Made by a program: the position numbers and the translations under genes. DNA of 64,000 nucleotides, taken from positions 82,516,300-82,580,299 of the forward strand of contig CM041777.1 in the NCBI GenBank assembly GCA_023374045.1, read 5' to 3'. The stretch is from Limonium bicolor. Taxonomy: Eukaryota > Streptophyta > Magnoliopsida > Caryophyllales > Plumbaginaceae. Below are positions 8,945 to 20,883 of this stretch, one piece after another. The first letter of the stretch is position 1. Each line of letters starts with the position of its first letter. The notes beneath the pieces were generated by a model. The model was not told the origin of the DNA, did no database searches, and saw only the letters and a program-made list of their open reading frames with translations.

Positions 8945-11900
8945 ATGGAGTTCGCCCGGAATTTGCTTTCTCCATCCTCCCCGTTTCCTCGGAGGACTCA
9001 TCGGAGAAGCAGTGTACCTCCCATCTCATTCTTCCTCCCCGTCTTCAGGTACCAAAGTTGGGCGGTGCCTCGGCTGAATAAGCTTTTTCGGTTGGCTTTC
9101 AGTGGCCATTTGAGTCTGCTTTCAAGAGGATGTGGTTGTTTATGCAACATTTGTTTCCATGTCCGAATTATCTTACTGTAGTGCCAAAGACGATGTCTGA
9201 AAAACTAGAAGTAAAAAAAAAAAAAACACAATTACTAGGGAAGCTAGAGCTACGGCGAATCAATTGCGTCCGTGCTTGTTCCGTAAAGTCTCATCTCACC
9301 GGCATGAGTGAAATCGATGGAAATTATTTTTAGGACCCAAAGAAGATTTTAATTCTGGAACGTAAAGCGCCAGTAGTAGCTATTTTCGCGCCTTGACAGT
9401 TGTCTTACAGATTTTCCTCTTGTGTATCAGTGTTTGCAGTGTATATGCTTCACGACCAGGCGTCTGTTGCGGCTACTTTAACGCCCCCTAGTTCCATATC
9501 AAGACAGCTTCCCACTTCAATTCTTCAAGAGCAACGCGATGAGTCGAGGCTTCTTTCTCATATAGGCAAAGAAGATAAAATAACTCAGGTGAGAATTTTT
9601 GCTTCGTTTCTGCGAAGTGGAATTTGCTTCGAGTCATGTCCTTATCCTGATAATTTAAAATTGAACTTTGACGAGCTGCGGCGATTCTCTCTTCCCCATC
9701 GCAGTCGGGTTGCTCAGAAAGCAGCTAGATTCTAGGCCTCGTTTGGATGATGGAGTTGATGATGCTGACTATTTCCTTGAAAATTTCGAGCAACAGCTAC
9801 TTAGTTGGCCAATTTTGTCCTCAATGTAAGACACAGGGATTCCGTTCTCCATAAGAATAATCTTAGAAGCGAAAGTATAAGTTATCGTATTTCAAGCCGC
9901 TTGGTCCTACCACTCGCCATATTTAAACTTATCTGTTGTCTCGTGGTTTTGTGTAGATCGCCAAGTTTGGCCAGAGAATCTGTCGCAACTGATTTCGAGA
10001 AACTAATTGATCCTGAACTCTTTGATATGATTGACAAGGCTCAGGAGGCTCTATCTACTTCTAAAGAAGCAGCTTTTCTAGCAGAGAAGGCTGCTTTGCC
10101 AGTTGTTGGTTCTGATCCTGACTCTTCGCTTTCCCCAAGGTGTTATATTACATTTCTGTTTCACAAATCTTGTACTTTTAGTTTTGTATCACCTGGCATG
10201 AACTTAATAGCGAGATGGATCTAGGATCAATGGTACCCCAGACATGAAGGAGATTGTAGTACCATCAACTCGTCTTCTAGAAAGGCGGTCTAAGAGAAGG
10301 AAGGTGTCCAAGGCTAAGGTAACTTATGGTAGTGGGAATCCTAAAAAAGGAATAGTGGATAAAAGATTGAAGGCGGGCTATGATCCAAATGATCCACTTC
10401 GCTTGTTCTTACGGGGTCCGGAATCAAGGAAATTATTGACTGTTGAAGAGGAATGCCGACTGATTGGCCAAATACAGGTAAATATCCTTTCCCTTGCTCC
10501 GCTGCTGTGATTTATTGGTTGCACAAGGAAAATAGTATATCCTAGTCTGGATGCGTATCCTAAAGTTTCAAGTAGCTCTTTTTCAGGATTTCAACAAATT
10601 ACTTGACCTGAAAGAAGTTTTCAAACCCAATATGACCATGAACCAACGATGGTTGAATGGGCCCATTCTGCTGGGTTGAGTTGTACGGATTTGCAGTCAC
10701 AGCTCATTTCAGGTAATCGTTGCAGAGAAAGGCTGATCATTGCCAATCTCAGGATGGTCGTTCACATAGCTAAGCAGTATCTTGGCAAGGTCTAAGCTTT
10801 CAAGATTTGTTGCAGGTCTGATAGTTCTTCTCTTTTGTGAATTTATATAGTTGAAAGGTGGAAGTGGGAATCCCCTGATTGCTACACAAACCGCTCATGC
10901 TTTCTGAATGTTGTTCCAGGAAGGAAGCATGGGTCTTATGAGGAGTGTACAGAAGTTCAAGCCTCAAAGTGGTACTCGATTTCCAAGTTATGCCTATTGG
11001 TGGGTCCGTCAGTCAATGAGGAAGGCCATTTTTCAGCACTCGCGGACAATTCGTTTACCGGTAGTTACATTATCATGCTTTCCTGTTATATCCGACTTCT
11101 CAACAAGCTAGTTGAGAACCAGTCGTTGGTCCTCTTCCTCCTTAGGATAGTATACTGCATTCTCAGAATTTAGCTGATTTAGAGATTGGTAGCTTTATTG
11201 CTATTCTCTGTTTGAAGATAGTATGATTGAAATAATGTTGAAATCAATTGTGCAGGAAAACGTGTATACTCTCCAGAGTAAGGTTGCTGAACTAAGAAGT
11301 GCATACATCCAAGAAATCGAAATGTCCTACCAAACAGGAACTCGCTGAGCAAGCTGGAATCACAGTGCAGAAATTACAGCACTTGTATTACTTAACCAGA
11401 CAACCACTATCAATTCAACAATCTATTTGGTTCGACCAAGAGACCACCATTCAGGTAATGCGATCTGATGGCTTGGTTATCTTTTAGGTTCCATAAAGAT
11501 TTTCTGTTTTCAATTCTTTCCTTTTCTTTGGCTCAAAGGTAATAATGAAATGCAGAAAAGGGATAATAGCAATATAAGTTGTTAAGAACTTCTTGGAGAG
11601 ATGAATTATGAGACATTAATTGAAGCACAAAAAGTGTAAACAACTTAGCAAATTGAAAGTGAATGAGGCTGTGAACCGAGTGTGGTTATGAGTCTAACGT
11701 ACTAGAAGTAAAATTTGAAAGAATTTGAAAACTCTTCCACATTTCCTCTATACAGAGTTCATGCTGTAGTCTTATATCCTTCAATATCTGAATTTCCAGA
11801 CGTCATTCCTTGTCTGGAGTATCTTGATTATTTTACATATGTTCTTCCAGAATTTTGTAGCACCCTTGCGGGGCCTTGCCCTTGTTCCTTCAGTTATAGC

Positions 11901-12600
11901 TTTTACAAAGTTTGCATGCTCCAAGTTCCTCAAGGTAGGATGGTTTCCGTTGTCTTCGACTAACAAAAATGTTCATAGGTGTCACACCCTTATGGTTTTT
12001 TTCAAAGAATAGACTCTTAGGGAGAGAGATTGTGGGTGCGGTTATGTTTTAAATATTGCCTAGTGCGACAGTATGACACAATAAATGAAATCTAATATGT
12101 CGAGTGATAATTTGTCAGGTTGAAGGGAATTAATGTTACGTAAATGTATTTATGGTTTTGAGGCTACCGTTAGAAATCCCCATACCTTGAGGGGTTTGAA
12201 ATATATATGGATAAACTAAAGGTGTTAAATTGTAATATAAAATAATTTAATCGTTAATTTTTGTCGCACTACAATTAGTGCCGTTACTTGACTGAAGTTG
12301 ATTATTGTGTAGGAAGTGACTGCTGACACTACAACCGACACTCCAGATGTGGGTGTGGAAAAGCAACTGATGAGGGTGCATGTGAGGAAGCTCCTAAAAA
12401 ATCTATCCCCTAAAGAAAGGCGAGTAATCAAGCTAAGATTTGGAATTGGGCGTGACCAGCAATACTCACTGTCAGAAATTGGAGCCATGTTTGGAATCTC
12501 CAAGGAAAGGGTTAGGCAGATAGAAAGTCGAGCTTTTTATAAGCTCAAGAAAGTTGTTGGTAACCAAGACCTAAGAGCGTATGCAGATTTACTGGTGTAA
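8945..12600 (+). CDS. SIG6: Plastid RNA polymerase sigma factor SIG6 (SIGF), nine exons, frame broken by small deletions
   Basis: This is a nuclear-encoded sigma-70 factor that guides the plastid-encoded RNA polymerase to promoters. Exons inferred from GT-AG sites and phase are 8945-9048, 9411-9588, 9725-9825, 9957-10139, 10225-10477, 10587-10815, 10920-11060, 11256-11454 and 12313-12600. The N-terminus (MEFARNLLSPSSPFPRR) is Ser/Arg-rich like a transit peptide. MLHDQ, FEQQLL and the C-terminal YADLLV match the SIG6 group. Exon 6 carries region 2.1 (ANLRMVVHIAKQY), exon 7 carries regions 2.3-2.4 (EGSMGLM, YAYWWVRQSMRKAI), exon 8 carries region 3, and exon 9 carries 4.1-4.2 (LSPKERRVIKLRFGIG, GISKERVRQIESRA). 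Against the family, exon 6 lacks about 10 nt near 10620 and 1 nt near 10790, and exon 8 lacks 2 nt near 11315. Adding these gives about 562 codons, close to the usual length. No stop or splice mutations accompany the indels, so sequence error is as likely as a young pseudogene. Confidence 0.9.
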
Positions 12601-14126
12601 ACCAAATCAGAAGCCTTGCAATGTCCAGCGATTTTTGTCTCCTAGAAAGTTAATCTTTGAGATTTTATCTGCAAAAGGAGGAGAAAGATAGAAAGGAGGA
12701 TGCAGGTTATAGGTTATCTCTGAACACTAAAGCGAAAATAACACTGTTTTGTACACTCGTTAGAAGCTCGGGTGCATTAGTTCTCACTCCTATACACAAG
12801 AAGAGGTCATTTTGCTCGGCAGTTTTTCAAGGACATGAAACGATTGAGAATGTAGAAAGGTTACGGAATGGACCGGTTAATGGAGTACATAGCTTTTGTA
12901 GTTTCATGGCCAGAGGAAGGATTATTTTCTAAGCCGGAAATGCGGAGCAAGTCAATGAAGCCTCGGTAAGAACAAGTAGTTTATACTTCTGTATGTATGG
13001 AAATCCATGAAACATATTGTTTTGTTCTTGTAGTAAATGAATTTAATGCCATGCAAAGATCTGGTCGAGTGTATATTTGGAGAACGGCTCACAATCATCG
13101 TGATGATTCATCTATCATTCAGCAGTCTTAACTTCTCAGCTCGACTGTAAATATCAAAATCAAACGGCATAATTCTGATCCGGTTTTGCGTCAAAGCCTA
13201 TTTTTGCCCACCTTGATCTACCAATGGGTTATTAAGGCTCAAAAGACAATGTTAGGTCGAAACGTCCATCTGAAGTTTTTCTAGACAGCTTGAAATATTA
13301 GAGCAAGGTCTAAGTACAACCTAGGGCTAATAACTTCAGATCTATAAGGGAAGAAATAAATCTTCTAAGGCAGGAAATACCATAGCATCAAAAATTCTTT
13401 TAATATAATAGACCTCAAGTTCTAACCTACCATCCTTCTATTCCTCTCATCGTCTACTTGTTACAACTCTTGCCTCTACCTTCATCCCCTTTCTAATCAC
13501 TCTCGAACAACCTAAACCCAAGGTGTGGTTTCATACAACCCTGCTTCTTTTTCCTATTATTTATGTAGGATCGGTTTAGGACAGACTCAGACAGACTCTT
13601 GTTGTGACACAAGAGTAGCCTGACTGCAAGACTCTAGGACAGAAGAGTAGACGAGACTTTAAACAATGACTATGAGACTCTCTTTATATATGTAAACAAT
13701 TATTACAGAGTTTTTCTCTTACTCGTGGGCAGACAGAGTCTGTTTGACTACTCTCACTCCCAGACTATAAGGTAACACAACGTAACTCTCGTTGTAGCCT
13801 TGAATGATTGTCTCTCTCTATCTCTATTTCTATGCTCTAATACTTCTCTCTATATGCTCTGGAATCCCCCACCTTGAAATGATGTAGCAAACCTATATTA
13901 ATAGGCCTAATATGACAGTTATTTGATAGTTGTGGTCATGCACACACTAGGCCACTCTTTCCTGGACATGGGGTAACTGCTCCAGCAGCCAGGGTCAGTT
14001 TCTCTTGAATTTTCAAAACTGCATAGTGGGGGAAATATGACTTCTGAACGTGGGTAACTCCCCAACCACATTCCATAAGTTTTGGTGCCCATCTTTCCCG
14101 CCGCACAGGTAGAGTCTCGTTGCCAG
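12601..14126. other. SIG6 3' flank and noncoding DNA with AGACTC motif cluster
   Basis: The first few hundred bases are probably 3' UTR. From about 13578 to 14330 the hexamer AGACTC or its complement GAGTCT recurs about a dozen times (for example near 13583, 13592, 13631, 13675, 13736 and 14111). No coding region is recognisable. Confidence 0.45.
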
Positions 14127-14261
14127 CCAGACTCTCTCTGCTTCGGTGTTTCTGTGTATGGAGCCGGACTCTCGTACTTTGGCATTCTTCAACAGCTACA
14201 GGAATCACAACCAGACTCTCTCTCTCTACTTCAGTGTTTCTATGTATGCCACCGGACTCTC
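14127..14261. repeat. Imperfect direct repeat, about 47-51 bp, two copies
   Basis: CCAGACTCTCTCTGCTTCGG...CCGGACTCTC at 14127-14173 recurs as CCAGACTCTCTCTCTCTACT...CCGGACTCTC at 14211-14261, with several substitutions and a 4 bp length difference. Confidence 0.8.
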
Positions 14262-14827
14262 ATTGACTCAATCTCTTTTCATGGGGAGTTTGTCCGTTAG
14301 GCAGAGTCCGACTGTCAGTCAGACTCTATCTGACTTGTTCTCTTTTAGCTACACCATCTTTGGTTGGCTCTTGCTGATAGCTAAACGTTGGTAATCTTCA
14401 GCAAAACTCTTATTGATTCAGGAATCAACAATTTATCTACTTGTTAGATTTACTTAAGCTTACTATGACGCTATCTCTCCCTCCTTTTCAACTATCCTCA
14501 TTTTTAGAAAAGCTTTACAAGACTCCAAATATCTTGTTTTAAAAAATTTCAGCTCGTTGCAAGCTTCATAGCCTTGATCCTAAGCAAAATTGACTATGAG
14601 TGTTCCTTCATCTCAGCCTTCTCTTCAATTCTTTCATGTACAATACAGTTCCCTACAGTTGCATCTGTATCTTAAAATTTGATAATCCTTTCAGATCTCA
14701 TAGCACCTCGCTTGAATCCTGCAGGGTACTTCAGATAAAGCCTCACAAGAGACTCATCATCTGGCTCTCACAATCATCCACAAAATCGAAATCATCAACC
14801 TCATCATCTGTTAAGAAGCTTCAAACT
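14262..14827. other. Noncoding, no gene seen
   Basis: Intergenic DNA between the AGACTC cluster and the left LTR of element B. Confidence 0.45.
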
Positions 14828-15106
14828 TGATAAGACAACTCTTAATAAGTTTTATGGCCAAGTTCACAATAGGAAAGTGCATTAAATAAGAGTGTAATGG
14901 TTTAGCAAGATTGGAGGATATCATCTTTTGGTATTAAATAAGAGTAGTGATGGTTTAGATATTATCCTTAGGTATTAAATAAGTAGTAGTTTAAGGTTTA
15001 GATATTATTTATAGGATTTATTGTCAGTAGTTGACTATGTAGCATTCATTAGTGTGAGAAAGTTGTTATTAATGTAGACGAGTATCTTGGAAAGTAGGAG
15101 TATATA

Positions 15107-18100
15107 TGAAATACCCCAAACTTATTAAACATGGATTAAATATCTAATCACATTAATTAGGGCCTAAACATGCCTTAAAAGTCAACTGAGAACAACAGTG
15201 GTCAACACAAAACAAGATGTTGCACCCTTTGACTGTTAAGGGTAAATAAATACCCAAATGAACTTCTTAGGACCTAAAAATTTGTCCTAAGTTTACTAAC
15301 ATAATATTAAACATATTATAATTGTTGGACAACACTCCAACACAAAGAACAAGCACTTTCATGCTTCAAGGTCAAATAGAGCAAAAAGGTGCTCTAAGAA
15401 ACCTTAAAGGTCTAATGACCTCTAAATGATATAAAATTGAATACCATGATCAAATATCATTCAAGGAACACAACAAAACCGTTGTCAAAGAAAACAGAGC
15501 TCAGAAACACCTGGCGACACAAAATGTGCACTAAAACTCCTTAAAGCACGTTTTTGTGTAATTGCCTTCTAGATTGGTTTTAAATGAGCTAAAAGGTTAT
15601 AAATACCTTTAAATAAAATAAATATCATTTATATGATATTAGGAATTAATTCCAGAAATTTACGAATTTTTACAAATTTAATATTAAAATATTAATAAAA
15701 CCCTAATGTGGGGCCCGTTTGGGTCAACATTGACTAAGTTGGTCAATGTTGACCATTGACCACGAAATGGACTACATAAAATCAGATAATTAAGTCTCTT
15801 AACAGACCAAGAGACAAGACCCATGTGACAATTTATATACACCTTACTTTTACATAAAATAACAAAAAAAACATACTTTACCTTATAAAACAAAAAGGTG
15901 GTCTCCACTTGCCTTCCCATGTGAGAGCCAGCCGAATGGAGCCTCTCCTTTCCCCTTGTTACACGGTGTCCAAGCTCCAAACAAGAACAAGACAAATGTG
16001 GTGAGTCACATATTCATTAATTGCTTAAAGTAACATATTAGTCCATTATTCATTCAAATTTGAATCAAATAATTCACCCACTCCCTCTTATCATGGCCGG
16101 CTGCCTTGTCCCTTGTCTCCACTGATTGAGCTTCAATTATTCAACTCCAATCAGCCTTGGTGAGTCATCAATTCACTAAAGTCATAAAAAATGCAAAAAA
16201 ATGTGTTTTAAGCCAAAATTAGGTCATTTGCCTCATTAGTCCCATTCCAAACGTGGTACTCCTTGCCAAACTCTCTCTTTGGCTCCTCTTCAACCATAGG
16301 TAAGTTTCCAAACTCCATTGGAGAGAGCTCAAGCTCTAGGTAAGCTCCTAAGGCATAAAAATGCCCATTTTCTTCATCTTTCTTTCCTTTTTCGATTGAT
16401 CTAAGCTCCAACCACTTCCATCCATGAATCTAGGTTGTTTTGGAAGTTAAATGAAGGAAGAATCTCGGCCATAACAAGGGAAGAAGGTTGATAAACTCAA
16501 ACTTGTTCTTAAGGTACAAAATGTGCTTTAAGCTCATATCTTTTGATTCCCTTCAAATTCGGCTGTGAAACTTTGTTCCTAGCCTTATTTTCTTCTCCTT
16601 TTCATGTGGAATCAGTTGGTTAGCCATTTGGAGCAAGGGTGGCCGAGATCCAAAGGAAATACCCTCTTTTAAGGCATTTTTCCAAGGTAAAACCTAATAA
16701 CAAGGCAGCTTGTTGAGATCTAGCTATTTCCTATGTAAATATGGTGGATCTAACACCTTGTGGTGTGTTTGATTCAGGCTGAAACCATCTTGAACTCTCC
16801 TTGCATTTTTAAGGTGATTTTTGCCTTAAATCTTACATTAAATTACTTCTTATGGTTAGATCTTTCTTGGAGACTAACTAGGTCTTGTTTTCTGTTGAAA
16901 ACATGTAAGAGAAGCTTTGGAGAAATTCTCCTTAAAGTGGCGAATCCAAACAAGGATTTACCTAAGCTAAATCAAGGTATAAATCACTTAAACACTAACT
17001 TTGCTAAGTTAAAATGTTCTAAGTTATTTCTACAATTATTGCCGTGAGTGAAGAAGTAAAATAAGGTCATGTTTGACCTTAAAATGATTAAGAAATGGTT
17101 TAATAAATTTTATAGCTAATTAAACAAGCATAATTGTCAAATTTAAGACATTATGTGGAAGTTTGGTAAATAAATGAAGAATATATGGTGAGGCCGAAAT
17201 TTATAAGTATTTTTGGGACATTTATGTGTAATTTATTTTGCAAGCCAATGTTTGTAATAAGGCCATGTATTTTAGGCCATTTTATTTATGCATTTACAAG
17301 CTTTTAATTAAGTTTAAGTAGTATAAATGCATTACCGAAAATAAATGGGGTATTAGGTGTAATTAAATTAAATTTGGGGGCTTTAGAATAATAAGGCCGA
17401 AAATTAGAGGTAAAAAGGAGTTAAAATAAAGTTTATAAGATTTTATAAAGTTTTGGGGTTAAATGGTGATTTCTAGAAAGTTTGGGTGCAAACCGTAATT
17501 ATTAGGAATTAATGGTCAAGGAAATATTAAGGAGGTCAACATTGACCATATGCTAGGTTTTGACCAAAATAAATAAGTTAGATAACTTATTTAAGGTTTG
17601 ATAATAAGTTATGTATTTAATGGTAATGTTTTTATAACATATGTGGTAAATATGTTATTACCAAAAATAAAGGGTGTACAATGGTATTTTAAACACCCAT
17701 GGGCTATTAGGAATTTTTAGGAATTTAATGGGTTGTTTTGGGATTAAAATAAACTATAAATGTATAATATATAGTTATTATGTCATTATGACACTTTGGA
17801 GAAAAATAGATGGTGGAATGGTAAATACCAAGAGTATATGGGTTAATAAGGATATTATAACCCTTTGGTGAAATTTGGAGATTTTTAGAATTATTAAGAG
17901 AATTTATTAAGATATGTGTATAATATATGGTTTTAATGATATGGAAGAACTATATGTTAAAAATAGGGCCAAATGGCAATTATAGAATAGCACAAGGGCT
18001 GTTCGGAATTTACAAAAATAACCATAGGTTATACCCTTTTTATAAGTTAGAAATGTTATATTAAATGGAATATATAACATGGTAATAAGAAAGGGGTGAT

Positions 18101-20788
18101 TTTGTAAATAAAGGAAACTATGGTCTAAGGAAAAGAATAAGATTTTCTTATGGTGCCTAAGAGGCAATATAAAATAGTTTTGTATAACAAAAACTATAAG
18201 TATAAGTTTAGGGAAATAAAAAATATCACATGGTATGATATTAGTGTATGGTATAACATTACAAAATGTTATGTGGTCAAACGGAATTTAAATTGAGTTA
18301 AGGGCTATACCGAGTAATAAGAGTTGAAAATGAATTTTTGACTAAGGTCTATAATGTTATAAATGTTATAACAATTATATGGTTTAGATGGAATTAATAT
18401 AAGGAAGGGTACTCACATAAAATAATGTGACAAACTATAAATGAATGAGATTTATAAACTAAGGTATATGGAATAAATCTTAGGAGTTGTAAATGTACAA
18501 CATAAAATGTTACATAATATCAGGATAACAATCTTAATATAAGTTGTACAATACAATACAACTAATGGGAATAATCATCTAACAAGATGATAAAATGTAC
18601 ATATGATATAAGAGTTTATTAAACTCATGGGAATTACCTACGTGGTAAATATATACATACACAAGGATAATGTATATAAGGTGGATATATATTTTGGTTG
18701 GAAACCATATGATTTAATGGTGGTGGTTTATAAAAAAAAATATATATAGTTATGAACTATAAGTTATGAGTTTTGGATGGTGGAAAAATAATATATATAA
18801 TAAATGATACAATATAAAAAAATAATACGATATGATATAATCATGCATGCATACATGCAACTATAGGTTATACCTATTTTTATTGGTGGATGAGATTAAA
18901 GAAATATAGGGAATTAAACTTAACAGTTGAAAATATTTTGACGTACGCGTTTAAGTAACAAAACCGACTGTTTGAGAGAAACCCGTAACAAAACTATAGA
19001 AAACAGGGGTGAACTGTCAGGGTTACTTATTATTCGGAAATACCGGATGTAGTTAGTCATGGAGACTGACTTATAATTTTTATTACCGTTTAGAGTATAC
19101 TTCTGACAAGGACGCTTGACGAGCTAGCGGACTACACGGAGCATAGGATCTTGCTGATTCATACTCCACCGTAATACAATCAGGGTGAACGGTATGTAAA
19201 GGGTTTGATCCGAGTTGTCCTAAGGTTGCTTCTTGGCTCGGATTTGGTTGATATAACTGTATGTTGTTATGTGTCTCTGATTGTCTCTAAGGGCTTCCTC
19301 AGTTTCAGACTTCTGTGTGATCTGTGACAAGATTGATTGTCTGAATGTGTTAATTAATATGCATGAATTGTATATTTATAGCTGCTTATTATTTACTGTT
19401 GTTGAGTTAACAGTATCAGTTCGTATATATGAACCAATATTATAAAAACGAACTAGCGGCTATGGTGCTATCTTATATGAGATATAGGAACGAAGTAAAA
19501 CGTTGTAGCACTATGATAATAACATATACATATTATCTGAGACTTTTGTACGGAGCATTGGCCTTTTCTATACGCCGCTCTCGTATCTAACATGGATCCC
19601 GAGTTTACAAACTCCGGATTGGACTAATGACCTTAGTCTGCTGTGTTAGAAATTTGGTAATGCGATGCGATGGTATAATTAATTAATTAATGGAATGGAA
19701 GTAAAGCCAAGAGGATGTGGCTCTTGATGCGCGCTGTGATCACAAAAACGATACCAGGATGTCCGCGTACGGGTCCGTAAGTATCAAGAAAATTTCCTGT
19801 GAGCTAGAATGGCTCGTTGGTCGGAGACTCTCCCGTTGGAGTGGCTACTGCCGTGGGTGACCCGCCATAATATATGGTAACTAGAGACATGTCGTTTTAA
19901 AACGAGACATTGTCACTAGGTATAACTGAACAACTAAACAATTGAGACTTATACAGTGGTGAACAATACCATGGACGAGACTTAATACTTGTTTATTATT
20001 CTCGTTGTTTCACTTTGTTGTTCATTGGTTATACTTGTGGTTATTTTATTGTGTGTTGATGGTTGGATGGAGCCTACGAGGCTAAGGTAAATTAAATATG
20101 AGCACTGTACGCTACGGTGAATGTACAGTGTACATTATACTGTTATTGTTCGATACGTTCGATATATAATTGTGGACTGTGTTATTAAGTGATTGTGGAT
20201 TGGATGGATGTTGAATATCTATGAATATTTGGATGGATGAATATGTGTATTATACATGTTTATTACAGTATTGTTATAACTGTAAAGTGGTAAAGCATGA
20301 AACCGACCTAGTAATAAGATGGTTAAAATGACAAGTGACCATTAGGGTCCAGGCCCGGCATACTCAGCGTCTATCGCTGATACTACACCATTTCAGGTTG
20401 ATGATCATTGTTGAAGCTGAAGAGCATGAACAGGGTAATTGGAGTTTTGCTTTTGTTACCACACATGGAGTTCATTGGGTTTAGCAATGAGGATGGTGTA
20501 TGGTCGTATGGTAAGGTTATGTATTTTTTTCAGGATTGGGTAGACGCTCACTTGTCGATGTTTATGATTTATGGATTTAGTATGATGTATAGGAGTTTCT
20601 CGTTATCACTGCGGTTAGCAGCTTGTTTATTTTGGAAGTTGGATGTATTTGGCTACGTGTTCGCATGGGCGAGTAATGGCCGGTGACACCCGAGCGAGAT
20701 TTGTAATTGTTATTTATTTTTCCGCTGTGAGACGTTTTAATTATTGCTACGTGAGGGATTATATCGTGATTATGGAGAGGGGTGTACA
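15107..20788 (-). mobile_element. Giant solo LTR (5.68 kb), family L
   Basis: The insert begins TGAAATACCCCAAACTTA and ends GGGGTGTACA. It is flanked by a perfect 5 bp duplication ATATA at 15102-15106 and 20789-20793, so both boundaries are exact. No internal direct repeat of the termini and no gag or pol domain was seen, so it is a single LTR and not a whole element. Read on the minus strand it starts TGTACACCCC with CAGCGGAAA about 60 bases in, as do the element at 41138-45345 and the LTR start at 63870. Very long LTRs with this start suggest a Tekay/Retand-like Ty3 family. The orientation is an inference. Confidence 0.8.
15722..15754. repeat. Perfect inverted repeat built from W-box cores
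   Basis: GGTCAACATTGAC at 15722-15734 and GTCAATGTTGACC at 15742-15754 form 13 bp perfect arms with a 7 bp spacer. They contain several TTGAC cores, and further GTCAAC or TTGAC copies lie at about 15181, 15201, 15228 and 15758. Confidence 0.85.
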
Positions 20789-20871
20789 ATATAAATAGAG
20801 GGTAGGGAGTGTACTTGTTCCCTCTCTAATTCCTATTAATATTACCTAGTTCTTCTTAAATCCTATCATTT

Positions 20872-20883
20872 TGGTATTAGAGC
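20872..20883 (+). other. Primer binding site of element B
   Basis: TGGTATTAGAGC lies three bases after the LTR end and is a one-base variant of the initiator methionine tRNA complement. Confidence 0.75.

Larger units (their letters stand above)
14828..20868 (+). repeat. 5' LTR of element B, split in two pieces
   Basis: Piece one is 14828-15106 and piece two 20789-20868, separated by the 5.7 kb insertion. Together they align along the 386 bp LTR at 33292-33677 (shared words include GATAAGACAACTCTT, AGATATTATCTTTAGG and TCCTATCAACATTACCTAGT-like ends). Confidence 0.8.

Noticed and set aside
12657..12932. 91-codon open frame directly after SIG6
   Set aside because: More likely 3' UTR: no homology noticed and no spacing for a promoter of its own.
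13919..14208. Two overlapping 88-90 codon minus-strand frames
   Set aside because: They cross the AGACTC motif cluster, overlap each other and resemble no known protein.
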